Notes under the pieces: generated by a model
Database searches by the model: none
What the model saw: only the letters and a program-made list of their open reading frames with translations
Told to the model about the DNA's origin: nothing
Shown here: positions 54,166 through 64,000 of the stretch, one piece after another
Position numbering within the stretch: position 1 is the first letter of the stretch
Layout of the letters: every line of letters starts with the position of its first letter
Assembly (NCBI GenBank): GCA_964035015.1
Contig: OZ036014.1
Span: 4,789,495-4,853,494 of the forward strand
From: Corallium rubrum
Taxonomy: Eukaryota > Cnidaria > Anthozoa > Scleralcyonacea > Coralliidae
Length of the DNA: 64,000 nt
Reading direction: 5' to 3'
Position numbers and translations under genes: made by a program

Positions 54166-56268
54166 AAAACATTGGCAAAGGAAGTTTATTTTATCACATA
54201 ATGAGAGGAAACTTATTAAAATGATGACTTAATCGAGGGAAGGATTTAAGATAAGGAATACAGTAATCATAACATCAAGGGCGTTCAATGGCGCAAAACT
54301 GTTCCAGCTATTACAAGTAGAGGGTCTTATCACTTGTAAGTCGTAAGTTCTTGTAGTATACATCCCCCACGATGCTGCCAATGACGTAATGCATGTGGGA
54401 TTGACAGATTGACAGATGAAGTAGCGAACAGGTGTCGAAATGAATTTGCCATAGTTCACTGAAGAAGCTAAAAAAAAAAAATTTTCGTGCCTGCTTTCAT
54501 GGGACAATTATACAAGCTGTTTTCTGAGTATATTTTATGCATATATATTGTTACTTCGAGGTGTTTCAGATATCTTGATGAAACTCTCTTTCAAGTGTTT
54601 GATGATATATAGCATTTACGTAATTTCCTCCTTCCGTTTTATCCAAACCACTACCAACATAAACTCTATCACAATAAGTTAAACACTAACTTCAATACAG
54701 ACAGAGTAAGCAAGTGGAAGACAGTATGTCCTTAATTGTAGGACAATTAACAGACCTTTTTGCTGCTGAGATTTTTAGGAAAGATTCGGGAATAGAAATG
54801 ATGCGTCTTTTTCAGTGCTTGACGTCGGGATCAGCCCTTTGAATACTTCCATTATCCGTCTATTTCAAACTAAATCGTTTTGATTTTGGGGGTAGGGGGC
54901 TGAGTTCAGCGTCAGGTGCGGATCATGGCGCATTCTGTATAGTAGTAAATAGTGGACCATTATGTGTATTGTCATGAATATATTGATTTATGTACGGGGT
55001 TTGCCTAGTTGGGACCTCGTGTCGATTCGCTATAGCCCCTTATCAAACTCATCTTTTACTGTTCGTAATGTATTGTGATCTGTTGTTATTATTGTAGTAC
55101 TGTATTACTTAGTGAGTTTGATTAAAGCTTCTATTATTAACATACACCCTTAATACGCCAACTCTTTACAACATTACAACATCACATTATTGATTGACAA
55201 GTTGGCATGAGCAACTTACAAATGTTTTGAGAAGATTCACATATGCAGAAATTCAACATTTCCTATTTAAACTACCATGCATTTACACGACAAAAAATAC
55301 TTTCTACTAATTTAATTCTAGTAATTTAAAAACGAATTTCTATTTACTTGAATCAGAAGTCATCAAGGAAATCTACTGAGGAATCTTGCCAACTATATAT
55401 AGATGTTTGCAAACTGATAATTAATATAATTGCAGTGTTACAGAACAACATTGCAAAATCTAACGCAAGAAACAATTGATTTGACTATAAAACAAATGTA
55501 CTTTTAACTACTCTGTACCCGAACTTTAAATTTTATTAATATACATTTAAACAATGACGCAGTACAATCTACATGCTTTGCCAACCGACCTCTAAACACC
55601 TCTAGCTTTGATAGAAGGATTTAAATTGAAGCTGTAAGCCATCTGCGCCATCCAAGTAAAAATGATGTGTACACAACTGAACGGTGGCCAATTTAGGAAC
55701 CGTCCATGATTTTAATCCGAGATTGCGCCTTATTCCGAATATTTACCTCGAAAGCTTTGAAGGAATACGTCATTCGGCTTGACAGAATTTCAGATCTGTT
55801 ATAATGAGCCAATAACAACAAATGCATGTTATCTTTCGGGCGTGGTTCGAGTGGTACAGGATCTCTGGCATTAGAGAGCTTAAGCAACAGACGTTTTAGA
55901 GACACGGACGGCGATTGAATTCAATAGCATTTTTCATTCAAAACAATGATCATGAGCAATTTAAAATTCCAAGAGCAAAGTGAACGCCGTCGTCGTTCTA
56001 CACAAGACGTCATTGAGAGTATTTTCACGTTCCTGAGACGACGGGAACTTCTAAGAACGTTGAAGCCTGTCATCGTTGTTTTACTACAATGAGACACGGT
56101 TTTAAAGTAGAAAACTTGTATTTTAAGGGGGATAATTTCATTACATTACAATATAAAATAAAGATATAAAGATGAAATTTAAGCTTATGAGCTAACAGTT
56201 TAGATATGTGATTATTCATAACCTTTGTTTTGGGTAAAAAAGTCTTTCCAAGACTTTTCACATAGTAG
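54166..56268. other. Gene-poor stretch
   Basis: No domain-bearing ORF, RNA gene or obvious TIR element was recognised. Confidence 0.35.
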
Positions 56269-56367
56269 TTCTGTATTGTATTGTATTGTATTGTATTGTA
56301 TTGTATTGTATTGTATTGTATTGTATTGTATTGTATTGTATTGTATTGTATTGTATTGTATTGTATT
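56269..56367. repeat. (TTGTA)n microsatellite
   Basis: About 20 uninterrupted units. The ORFs of CIVLY or NTIQY type here are artefacts. Confidence 0.97.
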
Positions 56368-57540
56368 CCTATTCTTCCGGTCACCGTCCATGTCTCAAAA
56401 ACGCCTAATATGCTTAAGCTCTCTGTTATCTCCCTTGCATGGCCCTGCTTCAATCTCTGCCTTGGATAACGTGGAGAACACACGCTAGTTATCTTTATTA
56501 GAGAAAAATAAGACAGTGGACTCAAAGTAAACGCTATTTTATAAACTAAAACACGAGTTTATACTGTGCAATATGTTATAAAAACATTATCAGGGAAAAT
56601 ACCATTCAGCGTTTCCGCTACGCCATTAGGTACAGGAAGTAAAGTATTTCGATTGCCCCATTCATAAGTAAAAACAATTTATCATCCTATAATCCATGCA
56701 CAAACGCTTCACACCTTAAGTATCAATTACCAAAGAGATGTATTAAACGACTAGATATGGTCTGGAAACTCGGCAAACTTCAAAGCGCCTATAATGAGCT
56801 GTGATTTTATGTTGAACCGCACCTTACACCGTGCACATCCTTTGTTTTAGGTTTACTAATATGTAAGTAGCACGGTTGAGTGATTGAACTGAAACGTTGC
56901 TATTGGATAATTCGTTCATTATACTGAAATACAATGTGTTCAGTGACCGTACACTGTGCAAAGAAATGCATAAAGGCGAACAAAAAGATAGAACAAAGAC
57001 TTCAGCTGAGTTTCCATGCTTGAAGACACACGACTTGAAAGAAAAGAGATTGGTGAGGTGATGCAGGATAGAGAGGTGTGGGAGAGACTAGTCAAGGAAA
57101 TCCGACTGCGGTGGCGAAAGCTAATAAGGCTAAGGCTATGAAACGACTGAAGCACTAAGACCATTTGTATATACAAAAGCAATAGAAATAGAAACCAGAT
57201 CTATGTAAACAGAAAAAAAACCCCAGCAGGAAAAACGTACAAAAGTTATAGACCCATGCTTTGTTTAGCTAATGTTGAATCATGCTTAAGTGCTGATTCA
57301 ATGCCCATGCAATGATTGTCATATATAAACGCGTTTGTTTTTCTTTACTCAACTATATAAACAGTATTAAATATTTTACTGTTTATGTAAGATTATCAAT
57401 TCAAAGTATTTGTTAAACCGACTATTACGATGATAAGATGATATCGCAGGTGGCAGCGTTGACTGTAAATTGGAACAAATTCGCCAGTGGTACATCCAGT
57501 GAGTGACGGCGCCAGGGTGATACAACTGGGGTGGACAAAC
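56368..57540. other. Gene-poor stretch
   Basis: No domain-bearing ORF, RNA gene or TIR element was recognised. Confidence 0.35.
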
Positions 57541-57544
57541 CGAG

Positions 57545-57625
57545 CGCCGAAGGCGCGAGAAACCTCTAGGGGGGTCCGGTGGCATGCTCCCCCGGAAAAT
57601 TTTAGAATCTAGAGTCCCTGAAACA
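57545..57625 (+). repeat. GGGGGCATGC-type repeat fragment
   Basis: GGGGGGTCCGGTGGCATGCT, CCCCCGGAAAATTTTAGAAT and CTAGAGTCCCTGAAACACC. Confidence 0.65.
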
Positions 57626-57679
57626 CCATTTACAATCTTAAAGTCTCTTATTTGTAATCTTTGGGTTATCCTCAGCAAA

Positions 57680-57838
57680 ATTGCAATATATCTTGTCAGC
57701 CGAAAATGGAGTTTTACCGGATGTGATGTCACAAGAGGCATTTTGTGGCAAGTAACAAGTGAGAACTGGTTTGGAATGCCTCTTGTGACATCACATCCGG
57801 TAACTTTGACAGCGAAAAACTCCAACAAGATATATTGC

Positions 57839-57842
<4 letters not shown>
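57680..57842. repeat. Foldback element beside a (TA)n run
   Basis: TTGCAATATATCTTGTCAGC and ACCGGATGTGATGTCACAAG are mirrored by CTTGTGACATCACATCCGGT and ACAAGATATATTGCAA. (TA)n follows at 57843-57911. Confidence 0.85.
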
Positions 57843-57917
<75 letters not shown>

Positions 57918-58023
57918 TATATTTTCGCTTACCTCAAAGAGTCTGCTACAGGCTGTTTCATCAGATCTGCCTGAAGATTCTTTTTTAGATGAAACAGCCT
58001 GTAGCAGACTCTTGAGGTAAGCG

Positions 58024-58056
<33 letters not shown>

Positions 58057-58060
58057 TATG
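57843..58060. repeat. Palindrome bracketed by two (TA)n runs
   Basis: (TA)n at 57843-57911 and 58024-58060 flank CGCTTACCTCAAAGAGTCTG and its complement CAGACTCTTGAGGTAAGCG. The inner arms contain GCTGTTTCATC and GATGAAACAGC. Confidence 0.88.
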
Positions 58061-58550
58061 TATACATATGAGTTTCGAACTATTTGGTCATCAAGTAATC
58101 AGTTAGAAATAAACTCTCTTATCTGAAAGCATAGTCTTGCAATTATCATTCTGAAATCATTAATAATTCATGAATTATCCTAACCAATCCGTGGTATACC
58201 CGAGGTATACCCACATCACATGCATGAGTTTTGATACCATGCAAATGAAAACCTGTAGGAATAAATAATATATATATAACATTACATTTTAGAAGATAAA
58301 TGGCAAGATGACCTTGTTTATAAAGACACTCGAGCGTTGATAGATAGATATTGATTCACACAAAGTTCTAAGACTCTAAATCTTATCTCGTGCGTCCCAC
58401 GATCTCGATATCAGTTGACGTCATTTGTGTTATTCTAATTCTGTGTGAATATCTCCCACCTCGATATGTCGTATCAGTTTGACCAGTGGTTTAAAATAAG
58501 AAGAAACTATCTGTTCAATCCAATAAAAGAAAATTACTTTTCTTGTGTGT

Positions 58551-58659
<109 letters not shown>

Positions 58660-58783
58660 TTTTTATTTAAATCAAAAATTATACAGTAACAATCACTGTC
58701 CGCAATAGCAAAGGCTAGTCGAGGCGCACAGTGATAGATTAGAAGGCTAGATCCAGTAAATAATAGTTATCAATAAGTAACAA

Positions 58784-58831
<48 letters not shown>

Positions 58832-59080
58832 CATACATATACACATATACACATCATTACCTGATCAATATGTTTATACATAATATACGAACAAATACCA
58901 CATAGAATAATACAAATTCCCATACCATATATGCATGTTATAAAGTACATTAAAACTACAATACTAGAAAAAAATATAGAAAAACTAAATAAATAAACAC
59001 CGAAAAATGCAAACATATAATGCTGAGGTTTGCCAGACTTTGTTAATTTATTTCAATTTTAATGTTTTGCAATTTTCTCA

Positions 59081-59395
59081 TTATTGTTGGCACATCAACT
59101 TGAATACAATCCTTCTCCTCAATAAGTATAGAAAATAAATTAATGTTTCATGTAATGCTTTCTTGAATTTGTTTTTTGAGAATTTACACAAATTGATAGG
59201 ATTGCTATTCCAAATCCCAACTCCTGTTCTTGAAAATGATTTATTTTGTTTGTTTAAACGTGAGTACTTCACATAGTAGTTACCTCTTGAGGAAAATCTA
59301 GTGTTATATTTGTGTACTTCCTGTGAAGAAGTAAACAAATTTGAGATATTTAATGGTGTCAGATTATTATATACATCATGCATTAAAATAGACAC
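59081..59395 (-). pseudogene. L2-like LINE ORF2, C-terminal segment
   Basis: SILMHDVYNNLTPLNI, SSQEVHKYNTRFSSRGNYYV and FSRTGVGIWNSNPINL give the usual LINE C-terminal pattern (HxYNTR, then GxxIWN). It is separated from the reverse transcriptase part by inserted DNA at about 59434-59810. Confidence 0.82.
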
Positions 59396-59433
59396 GGACT
59401 TAAAGTAGGCTTAGAGCATATCAATAGGTAATA

Positions 59434-59810
59434 TATTAGCAGTTTTTATCAAAAGTGAAGTGCTGCGAGTTGCTACCATTTACTATTTAGTAGTAAAATA
59501 CTTGTTATCGTCCGAAGCATTTTCAATTAAAGAGCTTAAGCATGCGACGTTTTCCTCAACATGGACGTCATGCGTATAAAATCAAGCCATTAAAGAGTGA
59601 TGGCGTCTCAGCACTCTTGCTTGAAGTGACGAACGGCAATCTATGCAGTTTTAGGTTGTTGATTTGCAGCAATAACGGCTGTTGCCATCTTTAATAATGC
59701 CTGCCGCTGATCGGTAGACATTGCGTATACCGAAGACCATCGCCCACGAAATCCTAAGAATCGAGTTTGTTGAACGCATATAAACTCGGCCCAGACCTCG
59801 TCAAGATTAG
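59434..59810. other. Unidentified insertion within the LINE
   Basis: Between the LINE segments ending SHAI (about 59824) and beginning LPIDML (about 59433) lies roughly 370 bp that does not continue the protein. It has no clear terminal repeats and no recognised family. Confidence 0.5.
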
Positions 59811-59930
59811 TGAGAATTAGAAGGATTGCATGCGAGTCATACTGCCCAAAATTCATTAGTCGAAGAACACGTTTTTGAAGCTTAAGGATTTTATTGAGAT
59901 GAACATTGGCAGCCTGACCCATGCAACAAA

Positions 59931-60310
59931 TTACTAGGTGTCTATATAAGTAGCGATCTATCTTGGAACTTCCACTACGAGTATATCATCAAGAAAGATA
60001 ACAAGAGACTTTATATCCTGCGTATATTACTAAAGGCAAGGATCGGGTGTCCACAACTAGTAACGGTATATTGTAGTTTAGTCAGACTAATTCTCGAGTA
60101 TGCAGCCCCAGTATGGTCTGGAATCCCTGACTACTTAAGTGCCAAAATAGAAAGGTTACAAAAGAGAGTAATGAAAATCATTAATCCTGATACCTCATAT
60201 GAAGAGTCGCTGATTAGAGCTGGTCTCGAAACATTAGTTAAGAGAAGAGACGATATATGTAAGAAATTTGCAAAAGACAATAAATTAACTGGACCTCTTA
60301 AACAACTTTT
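59931..60310 (+). pseudogene. Jockey-like LINE reverse transcriptase C-terminal fragment
   Basis: The continuous frame reads LLGVYISSDLSWNFHYEYI, YILRILLKARIGCPQLVTVY, LEYAAPVWSGIPDYLSAKIE and LQKRVMKIINPDTSYEESL. YAAPVWSG with LQKRxxKII is the hallmark of the thumb/C-terminal region of jockey/CR1-type reverse transcriptases. It lies on the opposite strand to the surrounding LINE and replaces about 40 of that LINE's codons, so it inserted later. A 3' UTR and short ATT-rich tail follow to about 61150. Confidence 0.85.
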
Positions 60311-60403
60311 TATCTCGTATACTAATATCATGATCACCTCGGTTTTCATTGTTCTCAAAGGGAATGTAAATCCCATATTTTCCTCATTACCCATGCATAC
60401 GCC

Positions 60404-60542
60404 TTTGTCTTCTAAATTTCCCCGGGAAATTTAGTAGAAAACAAAAGATTTCTTTGTCTACTAATTTTCCCTCATCAAGCATGCAGGGGAAAATTAGTAG
60501 ACAAAGAAATCCTTTGTCTTTTACTAAATTTCCCGCTTGCAT
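60404..60542. repeat. Foldback element inside the jockey-like fragment
   Basis: GGGAAATTTAGTAGAAAACA and TCTTTGTCTACTAATTTTCC are mirrored by GGAAAATTAGTAGACAAAGA and TGTCTTTTACTAAATTTCCC. Confidence 0.85.
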
Positions 60543-61262
60543 ATCTATTATGCAAACAGGCGGTCCTAGAACACTCGCAACATGTTTAACAGACATCTAT
60601 TCTACAAACACAAAGCATGTCCCAAAGGTATAATTACTTCAATCAATAGTAAAACTCGTAAACAACTTCACTGAACCATACAAAAACAAACACCTAAACT
60701 TATCTCAGCATACTTCTCTGAGTTTTCCTCGGCGATCATAATATTACAAACTGATACCGAGGACTTTCACAAATCTTCCCTCGGCGGCGGGTAATTTAAT
60801 CGCTAATTTCCCTCAAGTCATGTTATTACTTATAATAATTGTACTAGTACTAGTCATACATATAACTTGAGACATGCAAGTGATTCTACTTTTACAAACT
60901 TTACAAAAACTGATAGATTTTCAAATTTTATAACATGTAAATATTAATATTACTTTTATATACTTGAATACAAGTCGAATGCATGGTCCACTTTTATAAA
61001 TTTACAAAAACCTATAGATTTTAAATTCCATAACTTGCAAGTATTATCATCCTATAACCTGTAAATTTTGTCCCTACCTATGAATATTGTATTAACTCGT
61101 AATTCAGCTATGCTGCAAAGAGTTTTAATAAACGCATATTATTATTATATATATTATAATGCCATATGATATGTATGGAAGAATAAGGATCTATAAATAC
61201 TTAGTAAAGTATACTTATAGGTACAAAATGTCTTAATTTAGCGATAACACCAATCGATTTAC

Positions 61263-61665
61263 TTATTTTAAAGCAACGTGGCTATTGTGATATTTCCATG
61301 TAAGATTACTATCAATAAGCACGCCCAAATATTTAACATAATTTTTGCGTTCTAGAGAAATAAGTGTGTTAGAATGATTATGAAATATTTTCAAATCTAC
61401 CTGATAGTCAAGCCGTTTCTGATAAGGGTGAAAAATTACGAAATTCGATTTTTTAATATTTAATGATAATTTGTTTGCAGTTAACCAATTATATATTTTG
61501 AAAAGTTCAACATTAACAGTAGATTCCAACGACTTTAAATCTTTATCGGCATATAACAAATTAGTATCGTCAGTAAATAAATAAAATTTTAATTTATTAG
61601 TTATATATATCATTAATATATATATGAGAAAAAGTAAGGGTCCTAAAACTGATTCTTGAGGTACA
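61263..61665 (-). pseudogene. L2-like LINE reverse transcriptase, catalytic segment
   Basis: GVPQESVLGPLLFLIY precedes LFTDDTNLLYADKDLKSLES and LTANKLSLNIKKSNFVIF. The FADD-type catalytic motif is present as FTDD with both aspartates. A one-base shift between LLFLIY and the next part (near 61600-61620) breaks the frame. Confidence 0.82.
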
Positions 61666-61682
61666 CCAGTTAAGTAATATGT

Positions 61683-61815
61683 AAGGCCGACAATGAGGAC
61701 TAGACCGGGTTTTCAGTACGAGGAATTCGTTCCAGTCCGAGGCGAAGCCGAGGACTGGAATGAATTCCGAGTACTTGAAAACCCGGTCTAGTCCGAATTG
61801 GAGGCCTTTACATGA
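61683..61815. mobile_element. MITE inserted in the LINE, about 133 bp
   Basis: AAGGCCGACAATGAGGACTA, GACCGGGTTTTCAGTAC and CGAGGAATTCGTTCCAGTCC are mirrored by GGACTGGAATGAATTCCGAG, GAAAACCCGGTCTAGTCC and GGAGGCCTTT. It lies in DNA interrupting the reverse transcriptase between 62085 and 61672. Confidence 0.8.
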
Positions 61816-62032
61816 CTTCTCAAAATCACTTAGTGTATTCCCAAAATGAATTAGTGCATTAGTAATTAGTGTATGGATGAATAACCGATTGTGTGAAGTA
61901 ATATTTCAAGTCCAAGGACTTGAAATATTATTTCAAGTCCTTGGACTGGAAATAATATTTCAAGTCCTCTGCCCAGTACTTCCCTGGTATTTCAAGTCCC
62001 TTCACGTGGTGCAATTCAGCGCTTCTGATTGA

Positions 62033-62404
62033 TTGATTATCTCATGAATTATTAATGAGTTTGAGAATGTTGTTTCTTTCTCAGATATGTTAGAACCAAT
62101 TTGTATTGTTTGGATACGATTTGATAAATAAGAGGAGAACCAATCATTAACAATCCCACGTACTCCGTAATGCTGTAGTTTTCTTAATAATATAGAGTGG
62201 TTTACCGTATCAAAACGCTTTTTGTAAATCAATTAAAATACCACACGAAAACTTCTTCTGATCCATATTTGTTTGAATTTGATTTACGATGTCAAGTATA
62301 GCGTGTTGAGTTGAACGTTTTTCACGAAAGCCATATTGATTCTGAAACAAAACATTGTATTTCTCAGGAAAAATCTTGAGGCGATTGTACATAATTTTTT
62401 TCAA
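62033..62404 (-). pseudogene. L2-like LINE reverse transcriptase, N-terminal segment
   Basis: NQYGFREKRSTQHAILDIVN, LIDLQKAFDTVNHSILL and GVRGIVNDWFSSYLSNR are standard LINE reverse transcriptase motifs (blocks 1 to 3, with D of AFDTV). Two overlapping frames show a one-base shift near 62215. Confidence 0.87.
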
Positions 62405-62581
62405 AAATTCTATTAAATATTGAAATGGGTTAGACTCGTTTCACAGTTTGCAATTCAAATGCTGCAAAAAATGCGACGATTAAAACAAATTCGAATTTAT
62501 CAGGGGGATTAAATTCAACAGGTTTTGCTGTATGACACAGCAGAATTTCAAGTAATATAGCTATCAAACGAATTTAAGTGT

Positions 62582-62690
62582 TTCACCAGGGGTTCCAAAC
62601 ACGAGAAAACAAATGAAAACCGAGGGCGTAGCCCCGAGGTTTCTATTGTTTTCGAGTGTTTGGAGTCCCCTGATGAAACACGATAAACGA
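62582..62690. repeat. Foldback repeat of the GTTTCATCAGGGG family
   Basis: GTGTTTCACCAGGGGTTCCA, AACACGAGAAAAC at the left; GTTTTCGAGTGTTTGGAGTC and CCCTGATGAAACACG at the right. Related to the ends of the 410 bp repeats. Confidence 0.8.
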
Positions 62691-62789
62691 GTGTTTGATC
62701 TTGCTTCTCAAACGAGTATTCGCATCGCGATTTGCGGTGTTTTCTTCATTGATTTCAATATGCAGATTAAGAAATGTGATCCAGTTCAC

Positions 62790-62900
62790 AAGGAAGTTTC
62801 CTACAGGTTTTCATGGGGTATCAAAACTCATGCATGTGATGTGGTATAGGTTCATGGATTGACTACGATAATTCATGAATTATTAATGAGTTTGAGAACG
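62790..62900 (-). repeat. Inverted copy of a segment at 58155-58262
   Basis: TTCCTACAGGTTTTCATGGG, TATCAAAACTCATGCATGTG and ATAATTCATGAATTATTAAT match the complement of 58155-58262. Confidence 0.75.
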
Positions 62901-62976
62901 CTATTTCAAACGTCGAATTTCTGCCGTACCAAATTTAAGTATGACTGCTAAAAAAACTGATCTCCACTTTCCCATA

Positions 62977-63390
62977 ACATCTCAAACTCATTAATAATTC
63001 ATGAGATAATCAGCCAATTACAATAGTCCATTCAATCACCTGATTGACGTTGGATACGCCAGGAAAGCCCAAGATATTAAATGAAAACCGGTGTTCATCT
63101 AATTCTTAAGATCTTATTATTATCTATGCAAAATAAACAAGTTGCTGTATGAATAAATTTTACACACACTCAAGAATAAAATCTCTTGAGGGTTTATTTT
63201 AATTGTATTTTGTAATTGAAATCGCTCGATTGAGATGCCATATCAACAATTCGTTTATCGTGTTTCATCAGGGGAATCCAAACACTCGAAAACAATAAAA
63301 CCACTCGGCCTTCGGCCTCGTGCTTTCATCATGTTTTCTCGTGTTTGGATCCCCTGATGAAACACTCAAACTCGTTGTTGATATATTACA
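62977..63390 (+). repeat. Dispersed repeat, copy 2 of a 410 bp pair
   Basis: Same order and orientation as 48889-49310, with scattered single-base differences. Confidence 0.85.
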
Positions 63391-63394
63391 TCCT

Positions 63395-63570
63395 TACGCC
63401 TTTTCTGTCCTTCTCCCTTGGCACAATTGAAGTAATGTTTGTTATTCATGGATTCGCAGTAATTGGCGATTGCTGTTGCGGTTCCCCTGCATGGAGTAGC
63501 CTTGTATTAACTATACAAATTTGTTGTAATTTAAATGTACATTATACTTTATAAAACGACGTTATCAAGG

Positions 63571-63651
<81 letters not shown>
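63395..63651 (+). mobile_element. Possible LINE/SINE 3' end with (TAAA)n tail
   Basis: About 21 TAAA units (63566-63651) follow AACGACGTTATCAAGGTAAA. The upstream CCCCTGCATGGAGTAGCC resembles LINE 3' UTRs in animals, but no coding part is visible. Confidence 0.4.
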
Positions 63652-64000
63652 CATTCGTTTGAAAAGACCGATTCGTTTAAAATTCATTAATTTTTCAAAT
63701 TAACTTTTCGTTTAAAATGCATATAAACCCTCCACAGTTTTTGTTTACAGGGTGGAAAAACAGTTGTTAAGTTATTTTACAGTTTTTGATTTGGTCGTTT
63801 TGTTTCCGAGACATATCTCTTGAACATTGGCAAAAAGTCCTATTCGCTGGAAATTGCCGCAAATGCTATTTGGTCAATATTGGGACTGGTAACTACTGAT
63901 GTGGCGTCATTTCCTCATTAATATTTCAGAAAGGCAACATTTGAGACGCGGGCCTGTCAAATCTTCTTTATACATCTATCCTTTGTTGCATAGCTTTCCA

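Overview
This window looks like a eukaryotic animal chromosome, most likely from an anthozoan cnidarian (coral or sea anemone). The evidence is AT-rich sequence, short exons with GT-AG introns, animal developmental genes (LMO4-like LIM exon, eh1-plus-homeobox gene, WDR38-like gene), and a dense mix of Penelope-like elements, L2/jockey-like LINEs, 5S- and tRNA-derived SINE sequence, hAT- and Harbinger-like non-autonomous elements and microsatellites. The species cannot be fixed from sequence alone. Most long ORFs here are chance readings through simple repeats.

Three host genes could be supported. (1) 1437-1638, minus: one exon with the first LIM zinc finger of an LMO4-type protein; the rest of the gene lies beyond position 1 or is not recognisable. 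(2) 31394-40529, minus: a complete nine-exon, seven-blade WD40 gene encoding 328 residues, best matched to WDR38. All splice phases agree. (3) 43519-51497, plus: a two-exon homeobox gene encoding about 201 residues, with an eh1 repressor motif in exon 1 and an HHEX/NK-like homeodomain in exon 2, separated by a 7.4 kb intron. The genes have no visible operon-like relation; genes 2 and 3 are divergent, with about 3 kb between their start codons.

Layout: 1.6-31 kb is a gene-poor stretch of repeats. It holds tandem TTAA-ended short repeats (5.2-6.1 kb), a 115 bp satellite (6.3-7.1 kb), a 5S-derived SINE (8.1 kb), two near-perfect palindromes with hammerhead-like cores (8.7 and 9.35 kb), a tandem array of tRNA-like units (10.7-11.5 kb), several TIR elements (4.6, 12.1, 19.8, 21.0, 21.5, 23.3, 24.1 kb) and a 5'-truncated Penelope-like element with inverted ends (28.8 kb). 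In 31-41 kb every one of the eight WDR38 introns carries its own repeat or mobile element. In 41-52 kb a LINE tail precedes the homeobox gene, whose intron holds Penelope fragments, LINE fragments and two abutting 480 bp palindromes; a 1.1 kb ACAGT/ACGGT array follows the gene. 53-64 kb is again mobile DNA: a foldback element, a second 5S-type SINE, and an L2-like LINE (minus strand) broken by a jockey-like LINE fragment and other insertions.

The most interesting signals are the recurring CTGANGA-stem-GAAA modules, which sit in perfect palindromes and at the ends of Penelope-like elements; the two Penelope copies enclosed by inverted terminal repeats; the intron-by-intron loading of the WDR38-like gene; and three hAT-like elements with exact 8 bp target duplications. 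No computation was run. Family names come from motif recognition.
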